Shown here in pieces: positions 1 through 6,473 of a stretch of DNA of 9,636 nt. Numbering within the stretch: the first letter of the stretch is position 1; each line of letters opens with the position of its first letter. The position numbers and the translations under genes are program-made. The notes under the pieces were generated by a model. The model saw only the letters and a list, made by a program, of their open reading frames with translations. It did no database searches and was not told the DNA's origin. The DNA comes from an uncultured Roseburia sp. (GTDB taxonomy: Bacteria > Bacillota > Clostridia > Lachnospirales > Lachnospiraceae). The DNA is taken from positions 1-9,636 of the forward strand of contig CAMENQ010000069.1 of assembly GCA_945928585.1 (NCBI GenBank), given 5' to 3'.

Positions 1-28
1 TCGCATTCGCGAATTTTTGGTTTCTTAA

Positions 29-280
29 TTTCACGCTGTTGCTTTAGGAATTTCCAATTATATAAGAAACAGTCCGGTTCTTACGATACCTGTAGTCAGG
101 GGACCGGTTTATTTGGTGCCGGACACGGTCAGGTGGCTATATATTATGTGCGTAAGCATTGAGGAGGCAATTAGAAATTTATTAATATGCTGCGGTTATC
201 TTCTTAGCAGAGGCCGTCTGTCTGAGGAAGTGGCTGAGAATTCAGACACTTCCGAGTTACGGCCGCCGCTTAGAAGATAG
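29..280 (+). other. 84-codon open frame through the left hairpin arm, no clear start
   Basis: After the TAA at 26-28, the plus strand is open for 83 sense codons to the TAG at 278-280, crossing the hairpin apex. The frame reads FHAVALGISNYIRN, then SPVLTIPVVRGPVYLVPDTV, and ends with ENSDTSELRPPLRR. The only ATG is internal, at 146, with no ribosome binding site in front of it. The right arm encodes nearly the same peptide on the minus strand (SPVLTIPVVRGLVYLMPDTV), ending at a TAA at 291-293. This frame may be the remnant of a gene carried by the repeat, or an open frame fixed by the palindrome's composition. I do not recognise a domain and do not claim a functional protein. Confidence 0.2.
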
Positions 281-407
281 CCGCAGCATATTAATAAAAT
301 TTCTTATTGCCTCTGAAGCTTACGCACATAATATATAGCCACCCGACCGTGTCCGGCATCAAATAAACCAGTCCCCTGACTACAGGTATCGTAAGAACCG
401 GACTGTT
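68..407. repeat. Giant imperfect palindrome (about 340-bp hairpin element)
   Basis: The left arm (68-157) is the reverse complement of 318-407 with only three mismatches in 90 bp (105/370, 116/359, 131/344), all transitions. After a small asymmetric bulge (158-164 versus 313-317), pairing resumes with 165-171 against 306-312, TGCTGCGG (188-195) against 281-288, and on through 217/259. It then continues via GGAAGTG (226-232) with CACTTCC (247-253) and CTGA/TCAG (234-237, 242-245) to the loop GAAT at 238-241. Weaker complementarity extends to 58 and 417. The whole unit can therefore fold as one long hairpin rather than two arms around unique DNA. It begins 2 bp past the MATE stop. No U-tract follows the stem on either strand, so it is not a classical intrinsic terminator. 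It could be a MITE-like nonautonomous element, a repeat family, or a structured RNA. The structure is certain; its nature is not. Confidence 0.9.
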
Positions 408-409
408 AC

Positions 410-1768
410 CTATATTACCTTGTGTCCTGCCCATTTTCCTGACATAAATCTTATAGTAAATAAAATTCCTCTTATAGTCCAGTCTGCAAACATACCTATC
501 CATACTGCCATCGGTCCCATTCCAAATACCCTTGCCAGAAAGATACATAGGCTTACCCTGCACAGCCACATGGTACAGCATGATAAAATCATAGAAAATT
601 TCACATCTCCTGCTGCCCTTAACCCATAGGCAGGTACAAATGATAATGTCCATACTACAGGCTTTACTATTGTTATGGCGCACATCATCTGAAAGCACAA
701 TTTTGCACTTTCAGGCTCCATGCCTGCTATTAATGTGACAGGTTTTGTAAGTGCAAATACTAAAAGGCAGCTTGATACAACTACTATTTCTCCAAGAGCA
801 GTCAGCTTCTTTATGTAATACACTGCCTCGTCCTTTCTTCCTGCTCCCATACATTCACTGACTACAGTCATAAGGCCAATTCCTATACCTATGCCGCCTA
901 TACCATTTAAGTTTTCAAGTATATTTGTCATAGCCTGTGCCGCTATTGCTGCCGTACCCATTGTGGATACCGTCGACTGTATGGCAAGCTTTCCAAACTG
1001 AAACATACAGTTTTCAACACCTGACGGTATGCCTATTAAAAGTATTCTCTTTATAACCGGAAAATCAGGTCTTATTTTTTTGTATTCCCTTATGGCAAGC
1101 TTATTTGAACTGTTATGCAGCTTTATCATTACAACTACTCCGCAGAATATTCTTGAAGCAAGTGTGGAAATAGCCGCTCCTGCCACTCCCATATGAAAGC
1201 CCCATATAAGTATGGCATTTCCCGCCACGTTAAGTACATTTGAAATGACTGATATTGTCATAGGTGTTTTTGTATTTTCCTGTGCCCTGAATATAGATGC
1301 TCCTGCATCATATATGGCTATAAACGGAAATGAAAGGGCTGTATAAAAGAAATATGTTCTTGAAGCTGTCATTACATCTGCCTCTACCCTGCCAAAAATA
1401 AGACTGAGCATTGGATTTCTTAAAATAAGAAAAATAACTGTTATTGTAACGGATATTGCCGTTGTTACTAACAGTACCTGCTTCGCAGCTCCTCTTGCTG
1501 CCTTTGTGTTTCCGCTGCCGACGTAATGAGAACATACTATAACTCCGCCTGCTGCCAGTGCCGTAAACAGCTGTATGATAAGTATGTTTATGGAATCTAC
1601 CAGAGATACTGCCGATATAGCTTCTGAGCCTACATTACTTACCATTATGGTATCTATTATTCCCATAAACGAATTGAGAAGCTGCTCTATAATAAGTGGT
1701 ATAAGCAGCTTTCTCAAATCAATATTGCTAAATAAATGTTTTGTCTGTAGTCCGGTATCTGTACTCAT
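410..1768 (-). CDS. MATE family multidrug/sodium efflux transporter
   Basis: This is a 452-residue integral membrane protein of the MATE (MatE) family, the usual length for the family. Such proteins export cationic drugs, metabolites or other small organics from the cytoplasm using a Na+ or H+ gradient. The hydrophobic pattern fits 12 helices in two homologous lobes, about residues 20-215 and 240-440, each opening with an LLIPLIIEQL / RILLIGIPSG type first helix. Family-like stretches include the small-residue helix GGIGIGIGLM near 291-300 and the C-terminal run GPMAVWIGMFADWTIRG around 418-434. There is no separate signal peptide. The ATG is preceded by GGAG eight bases upstream, inside the last codons of the hydrolase gene, which stops 3 bp before, so the two are probably translationally coupled. 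The C-terminus (SGKWAGHKVI) looks native, and the large hairpin begins 2 bp after the stop. Family assignment is confident; substrate is unknown. Confidence 0.93.
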   Translation of the reverse strand: MSTDTGLQTKHLFSNIDLRKLLIPLIIEQLLNSFMGIIDTIMVSNVGSEAISAVSLVDSINILIIQLFTALAAGGVIVCSHYVGSGNTKAARGAAKQVLLVTTAISVTITVIFLILRNPMLSLIFGRVEADVMTASRTYFFYTALSFPFIAIYDAGASIFRAQENTKTPMTISVISNVLNVAGNAILIWGFHMGVAGAAISTLASRIFCGVVVMIKLHNSSNKLAIREYKKIRPDFPVIKRILLIGIPSGVENCMFQFGKLAIQSTVSTMGTAAIAAQAMTNILENLNGIGGIGIGIGLMTVVSECMGAGRKDEAVYYIKKLTALGEIVVVSSCLLVFALTKPVTLIAGMEPESAKLCFQMMCAITIVKPVVWTLSFVPAYGLRAAGDVKFSMILSCCTMWLCRVSLCIFLARVFGMGPMAVWIGMFADWTIRGILFTIRFMSGKWAGHKVI

Positions 1769-1771
1769 CTT

Positions 1772-2665
1772 TTATCTCCAGTTTTCAATAAAATCAAATA
1801 TAATATCAAGTATTTCCCTGCTCCAGAATGTCCCTTCGTGGTCAGCACCTTCCACAGTCACCATATCTGCTTTTGCGTTAAGCTCCATCAGTGCATCATA
1901 CATTTTCTTTCCCTGATTATATGGTATAAGCCTATCACTGTCTCCATGTGCAATAAGAAAAGGAGGAAGTTTTACGTCTCTTTTTTCATTTATCATATCC
2001 ATAACTATATGGTATGGACTCATTTCTCTTAACACGCTCATATTTTCATCAATATGTCCGCCTGAAAGAGCAAGAAAATTACTCTTTAAATCACTGTTAA
2101 AGTTTTCATCCTTCATGCTCTCCACAAGGTCTGTAGGTGGAAAGCAGGCAATACAATAATCTACCTTGTCTGAGTATTCTTTATATTCATCTGTCACATA
2201 TCTTTCATCACCTATGGTAAGTGCTGTAAGAAGAGCAAGATTTCCTCCGGATGATGTTCCCCAGATTCCTATTTTTTCCGTATCTATTCCATACTCCCTT
2301 CCATTACATCTTAAAAATCTTATAGCCGTTTTCACGTCCTTAAGACATGCCGGAAAAGGATATCCCTCATTACAGTTTCTGTGAGTTATTGTTGCCACCA
2401 CATAGCCTTTCTTTACAAGTTCACAAAGCTGTGGCACCTCCATCCATACATTTGGAAAGGTCCATCCGCTTCCCTGAACAAATACAACAAGAGGATACGA
2501 CGGAGTATCACCATTTACTCTGTCCCACCAGGGGTTTATTATCTGTAATTTTAATTCAGACTGTTTTTCACCTTTGCCTTCTGAACCGTCTGAAAAAGTT
2601 ATATCATGTATGATTTCTGCCATTCCTTCTAATGAAGGATTATTTTTTATTGTTATGTGACTCAT
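1772..2665 (-). CDS. Alpha/beta-hydrolase, BD-FAE / acetyl-esterase-like
   Basis: This 297-residue serine hydrolase has no signal peptide and is presumably cytoplasmic. It has the alpha/beta-hydrolase layout seen in Abhydrolase_3 and bifunctional feruloyl/acetyl-xylan-type esterases. The strand PLVVFVQGSGW (about 58-68) occupies the oxyanion-hole position where HGGG-type motifs usually lie. The nucleophile elbow is GTSSGG, with Ser138. The predicted acid is Asp244 in HGDSDRLIP, and the His is His276 in EGADHEGTFW, so the triad is complete. The start follows GGAGGG with about 5-6 bases of spacing. It sits 103 bp after the ABC pair and 3 bp before the MATE gene, so it is probably in the same transcript. 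The neighbouring arabinofuranosidase suggests removal of acetyl or hydroxycinnamoyl esters from arabinoxylan fragments, but a lipase/peptidase-like or detoxifying esterase cannot be excluded. Fold and triad are confident; substrate is inferred. Confidence 0.85.
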   Translation of the reverse strand: MSHITIKNNPSLEGMAEIIHDITFSDGSEGKGEKQSELKLQIINPWWDRVNGDTPSYPLVVFVQGSGWTFPNVWMEVPQLCELVKKGYVVATITHRNCNEGYPFPACLKDVKTAIRFLRCNGREYGIDTEKIGIWGTSSGGNLALLTALTIGDERYVTDEYKEYSDKVDYCIACFPPTDLVESMKDENFNSDLKSNFLALSGGHIDENMSVLREMSPYHIVMDMINEKRDVKLPPFLIAHGDSDRLIPYNQGKKMYDALMELNAKADMVTVEGADHEGTFWSREILDIIFDFIENWR

Positions 2666-2768
2666 TGTTTCCCTCCATACTATATGTTCTTACTGCCACC
2701 AACCGTAAGATACCGCTAATCTGCCATACAAACCGACTGTTATTCCCTGCATAAAATCTGACTGCTTA

Positions 2769-4502
2769 TTATTGTGAAAACTGGCTGTTATAAAGCTTTG
2801 TATAAAATCCGTTTTTCACAATCAGTTCTTCGTGATTTCCCTGCTCTATTATATTTCCGTCCTTCATTACAAGAATAATATCAGCTTCCTTTATTGTAGA
2901 CAGCCTGTGTGCAACTATAAAGCTTGTTCTGCCCTTCATCATTCTTGCAAATGCCTCCTGTATTTTAATTTCAGTTCTTGTATCTATGGATGAGGTTGCC
3001 TCATCAAGTATAAGCATAGGCGGTAATGCCAGCATTATACGTGTTATACATAAAAGCTGCTTTTGTCCCTGTGACAGGTTTCCTCCGTCCTCGCCAATAA
3101 CTGTGTCGTAGCCATTTGGAAGCCTTTTTATAAAGCTGTGGGAATGTGCTGCTTTTGCCGCCTCTATTATTTCATCGTCAGTGGCATCCGGCTTTCCCAT
3201 AACGATATTTTCCCTGATTGTACCATTTTTAAGCCATGTTTCCTGAAGCACCATACCGAAATTACTTCTAAGGGAATGTCTTGTAATATTCCTTATGTCA
3301 TTTCCGTCTATTTTTATTTCACCACTGTTTACATCATAAAATCTCATAAGAAGATTTATAAGTGTAGTCTTTCCACAGCCTGTGGGACCTACGATTGCCA
3401 CTCTCTGTCCTTTTTTTACGGTAAGATTAAAGTCCTCAATAAGCTTTTTTTCAGGAACATACGAAAAATATACGTTTTTAAGTTCCACATTGCCTTCTGC
3501 ATTATTTAATACTACTGCATTTTCGCTGTCGGCTTTTTCAGGCTCCTCCTCTATAAGCTCAAATATACGTGAGGCACATGCTATGGCGTTTTGGAGTTCT
3601 GTAACTACTCCCGATATTTCATTAAATGGTTTTGTATACTGATTTGCATAGCTTAAAAAAGTAGACAAACGTCCAACTGATATACCACCATTTACGGCAA
3701 TTATTGCACCGCTTAATGCGACGCCTGTATACACAAGACTGTTTACAAACCTTGTAGATGGATTTGTTATTGATGAAAAAAATATAGCCCTAAGTGAAGC
3801 TTTTTCAAGTCTTTCATTTATATCATCGAATTTTTCCATATTTTTATCTTCATGGGCATATGCCTGTACAACCTTTAAATTACCTATCATTTCATCTATA
3901 AATGCTGTCTGCTCTCCTCTTGTTTCTGACTGGAGCTTAAACATACTAAAGGTTTTTGATGCAATAAATTTTGCCACAAAAAGAGATACCGGCGTCACTA
4001 AAACTACCACAAGGGTAATCTTTACATTTATTGTAAGCATAAAGATAAGTGTTCCCAATATGGTTACTACTCCTGTAAAAAACTGGGTAAATCCCATAAG
4101 AAGTCCCTCTGAAAAAGTGTCTACATCTGCTACTACCCTGCTTACCACCTCACCGTAAGAACGGCTGTCTATATATTTAAGAGGAAGCTTTTCTATTTTC
4201 CTTATGGCCTCTTTTCTTATATCCCTTACTACATTATAGGTAATCTTATTGTTGCACACATTCATAAGCCACTGTAATAAAGAGGTAATGCCTACTGCTG
4301 CCATTGCTTTTATAAGTATTGGAAGCATTTTGTCAAAATCCACTCTTCCTGCATCTATTATACAGTCAATGGCTTTTCCTATAAGAATGGGAACATATAA
4401 CGTAAGTACTACGCTTAGCGCCGCAAATAAAACAGACAATCCTAAAAATATCTTATATTTGCCAATATAATTTAAAACCTTTCCTATTGTCTTTTTATTC
4501 AT
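2769..4502 (-). CDS. ABC exporter half-transporter, catalytically consensus subunit
   Basis: This is a type IV ABC exporter half-transporter with a six-helix membrane domain (about residues 15-310) fused to an ATPase domain (about 335-577). The motifs are Walker A GPTGCGKT (372-379), an atypical signature LSQGQ (476-480) instead of LSGGQ, Walker B LILDE with catalytic Glu501, and an intact H-loop His532 in IVAHRLSTI. It therefore supplies competent Walker B and His residues but a deviant signature, matching the degenerate features of the upstream partner. I chose the ATG at 4500-4502 (577 aa) over the in-frame ATG 90 bp upstream. It has a strong AAAGGAGGT site (4511-4519) with 8-bp spacing, and the protein then begins directly with a normal exporter N-terminus (MNKKTIGKVLNYIGKYK). 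It overlaps the partner's stop by 8 bp, indicating translational coupling. It is likely the second half of a heterodimeric multidrug or lipid exporter. Confidence 0.93.
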   Translation of the reverse strand: MNKKTIGKVLNYIGKYKIFLGLSVLFAALSVVLTLYVPILIGKAIDCIIDAGRVDFDKMLPILIKAMAAVGITSLLQWLMNVCNNKITYNVVRDIRKEAIRKIEKLPLKYIDSRSYGEVVSRVVADVDTFSEGLLMGFTQFFTGVVTILGTLIFMLTINVKITLVVVLVTPVSLFVAKFIASKTFSMFKLQSETRGEQTAFIDEMIGNLKVVQAYAHEDKNMEKFDDINERLEKASLRAIFFSSITNPSTRFVNSLVYTGVALSGAIIAVNGGISVGRLSTFLSYANQYTKPFNEISGVVTELQNAIACASRIFELIEEEPEKADSENAVVLNNAEGNVELKNVYFSYVPEKKLIEDFNLTVKKGQRVAIVGPTGCGKTTLINLLMRFYDVNSGEIKIDGNDIRNITRHSLRSNFGMVLQETWLKNGTIRENIVMGKPDATDDEIIEAAKAAHSHSFIKRLPNGYDTVIGEDGGNLSQGQKQLLCITRIMLALPPMLILDEATSSIDTRTEIKIQEAFARMMKGRTSFIVAHRLSTIKEADIILVMKDGNIIEQGNHEELIVKNGFYTKLYNSQFSQ

Positions 4503-6246
4503 TTGCTGCCACCTCCTTTGTTCCCTTAAATTGTGACTCATATATTTCTCTGTATACCTGACAGTTCTTAAGAAGCTCACTGTGAGTTCCAATACCTACA
4601 GCCTTTCCGTCATCAAGCACTATTATTTTATCTGCATTCTGTATAGATGAAGTTCTCTGTGATACTATAAAAACAGTTGCCTTATTTTTCATTTCCTTAA
4701 GTGCTTTTCTTAAAGCAGCATCTGTGGCATAATCAAGCGCTGATGAGCTGTCATCAAGTATAAGTATGGATGGCTTTCTCACTAATGCCCTGGCAATGGT
4801 AAGACGCTGTCTTTGCCCTCCCGAGAAATTTTTTCCTCCCTGCTCAACCATTTCATCAAGACCATCCTTCTTTGACTTTACAACATCCACAGCCTGTGAT
4901 GTTTCAAGTGCTTCATATATGTCATCATCTGATGCATTTTCATTTCCCCACAACAGATTTTCCCTTATTGTTCCCTTAAACAGTACTGCCTTTTGCATAA
5001 CTATAGCTGTTTTGTTTCTGATATCTTCAAGAGAATACTTCTTTACATCCTGTCCGTCTATTTTTACCACACCCTTTGTGGCATCGTAAAAATGAGGGAT
5101 GAGATGTACAAGTGATGTTTTTCCGGAGCCTGTACCTCCTATAATGCCTACGGTTTCACCTTTATTTACAGTAAAATTAATATCCGTCAGAGTTTCCTCG
5201 CCTGCTCCTTTATATGTCAATGAAACATGGTCAAACTCTACCGCAGGAACCGTTCCTGCCGCTGTTGCCTCTGTACCCTTCGCTAGCGTGTGAACTTCAA
5301 GCGTAGACTCAAGCTTAAGCACATCCTCAAGTCTCTTACAGCTTGCCACTGACTTTGTCATTGTTACAATAAGGTTTGCCAGTTTAATAAGTTCAACAAG
5401 TATCTGTGACATATAATTGTAAAGTGCCACTACTGCACCCTGTGTAATAATACCTGCCTCTACTCTCACTGCACCCGTATATATAAGAATAACAATTCCC
5501 AAGTTAATCACAATGTAGGTAAGAGGATTCATAAGACCTGATATTCTTCCCACCACCTTCTGCATAGTGGTAAGTGTATCGTTGGCATTATCAAAGTCTT
5601 TTATTTCTTCATCCTCCTTGCAGAACGCCCTTATAACACGCACTCCCGTAAGATTTTCCCTTGTAACGCCAAGAACCCTGTCAAGTGATTTCTGCACCTT
5701 TTTGTACATAGGTATTGTTATAAGCATTATGCCAAATACAATAATTGCAAGTGCCGGTATAACAGCCACAAAAATAAGTGCTGCCTTAACATCTATGGTA
5801 AATGCCATAATCATTGCACCAAACACAATAAACGGCGAACGTAAAAATAGTCTCAGCACCATATTTACGCCTGACTGTACCTGATTTACGTCACTTGTCA
5901 TACGTGTTATCATTGTACTTGTTCCTATTTTATCTATTTCATTAAAGGAAAGTCCCTGCATTTTATCAAAAAGCACGTGCCTTATTTTTTTTGCAAAGCC
6001 TGTTGCCGCCTTCGCTGCAAAATACTGTGCCGTTATGGCACTTACAAGTCCTACTATTCCAAGGACTACCATAACTGTGCACATTTTAAAAATATAGCCT
6101 GTATCCTCGTTAGCTATACCTGTGTCAATAATTGCTGCCACCACCAGCGGAATCAAAAGTTCAAAGCTGGCTTCAAGCATTTTAAACAATGGTGCAAGTA
6201 CTGATTCCTTTTTATATTCACCTAAATGCTTTAATACTGTTTTCAT
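4495..6246 (-). CDS. ABC exporter half-transporter, degenerate-site subunit
   Basis: This 583-residue protein has an exporter membrane domain (about residues 15-300, six predicted helices) followed by an ATPase domain (about 335-575). Walker A is GGTGSGKT (370-377) and the signature FSGGQ (474-478) is canonical. Walker B is ILILDD, placing Asp499 where the catalytic Glu normally lies, and the H-loop position carries Gln530 (FIVSQRTSSI) instead of His. These substitutions are known for the nearly inactive site of heterodimeric exporters such as BmrCD or TM287/288. Its sound signature would complete the active site of the partner encoded next. The start is the first ATG, after a modest AGGAAAG site. 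Its 3' end overlaps the partner by 8 bp. The last codons contain the partner's ribosome binding site, so the two are very likely made in equal amounts. Transported substrate is unknown. Confidence 0.93.
   Translation of the reverse strand: MKTVLKHLGEYKKESVLAPLFKMLEASFELLIPLVVAAIIDTGIANEDTGYIFKMCTVMVVLGIVGLVSAITAQYFAAKAATGFAKKIRHVLFDKMQGLSFNEIDKIGTSTMITRMTSDVNQVQSGVNMVLRLFLRSPFIVFGAMIMAFTIDVKAALIFVAVIPALAIIVFGIMLITIPMYKKVQKSLDRVLGVTRENLTGVRVIRAFCKEDEEIKDFDNANDTLTTMQKVVGRISGLMNPLTYIVINLGIVILIYTGAVRVEAGIITQGAVVALYNYMSQILVELIKLANLIVTMTKSVASCKRLEDVLKLESTLEVHTLAKGTEATAAGTVPAVEFDHVSLTYKGAGEETLTDINFTVNKGETVGIIGGTGSGKTSLVHLIPHFYDATKGVVKIDGQDVKKYSLEDIRNKTAIVMQKAVLFKGTIRENLLWGNENASDDDIYEALETSQAVDVVKSKKDGLDEMVEQGGKNFSGGQRQRLTIARALVRKPSILILDDSSSALDYATDAALRKALKEMKNKATVFIVSQRTSSIQNADKIIVLDDGKAVGIGTHSELLKNCQVYREIYESQFKGTKEVAANE
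4511..4519 (-). promoter_or_regulatory. Ribosome binding site inside the first ABC gene
   Basis: The minus strand reads AAAGGAGGT, eight bases before the ATG at 4500-4502. This near-perfect anti-16S match decides the start of the second ABC subunit and lies within the last codons of the first, supporting coupled translation. The in-frame ATG 90 bp further upstream would give an implausible 30-residue extension read from an overlapping frame. Confidence 0.8.
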
Positions 6247-6473
6247 ACTTTCCTGCTCTTTCTTTTTTTATATTTTTCCCTTTCCTGTCTCTTATAAACA
6301 GGCTGTCGCACTAATACCGGAGTACATTACAGTCTCTGATGCTCTAAAAATATCATATGACCATAAGGCACTCCGGTACCGGATTCATTTTGATAGTTAC
6401 ATTGCTTCCTATCTTCACGCTATCTTCTACTTTTGCATACGTTTCAATCCTTACTATTTATGAAAACCGACAG
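6247..6473 (-). promoter_or_regulatory. Leader of the ABC/hydrolase/MATE cluster with dyad symmetry
   Basis: This 227-bp gap separates the arabinofuranosidase stop from the first ABC start. It contains a perfect 12-bp palindrome TCCGGTACCGGA at 6372-6383. It also contains a second, separated inverted pair, TACCGGAGT (6315-6323) and ACTCCGGTA (6370-6378), with 9 bp of pairing around 46 bases. On the minus strand a TATGAT -10-like hexamer (6352-6357) lies just downstream of the palindrome, but there is no good -35 at normal spacing. A regulator using the dyad is therefore plausible, as often seen before efflux genes. The long pair could alternatively form an RNA attenuator stem. No clear intrinsic terminator for the upstream gene is visible, so read-through is possible. 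Confidence 0.4.

Noticed and set aside
68..407. The giant hairpin as an intrinsic terminator of the MATE operon
   Set aside because: There is no U-tract at the end of the stem on either strand and the stem is far longer than any terminator. It may still block transcription, but this cannot be shown.
68..407. The hairpin arms as recombination sites of an invertible promoter switch
   Set aside because: There is no unique invertible segment between the arms, since pairing continues to a 4-nt apex, and no invertase gene is visible.
59..415. TATAT at 59-63 and 411-415 as target-site duplications of an inserted element
   Set aside because: The copies are at unequal distances from the arm ends, are low-complexity AT, and the right one overlaps the MATE stop codon; not convincing.
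291..698. 135-codon minus-strand open frame overlapping the MATE gene end and the right hairpin arm
   Set aside because: It lies in another frame of a clear MATE coding region, has no ribosome binding site, and its tail is simply the palindrome arm. It matters only because that arm mirrors the left-arm peptide.
2666..2768. A separate promoter or small gene in the 103-bp gap before the hydrolase gene
   Set aside because: A TATAGT hexamer exists but lies almost on the ribosome binding site and lacks a -35. No open frame or hairpin was found.
4503..4592. 30-residue N-terminal extension of the second ABC subunit
   Set aside because: It would overlap the first subunit's coding region by about 98 bp in another frame, whereas a near-perfect ribosome binding site sits at the right distance from the downstream ATG.
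6285..6300. CTGTCTCTTATA followed by one mismatch and ACA, resembling a Tn5 mosaic end or a transposase-based library adapter
   Set aside because: It matches 15 of 16 bases but not the last bases of the 19-bp end, no second end or transposase is present, and it sits naturally in a spacer. Chance similarity is likeliest; read-level inspection would exclude an adapter chimera.
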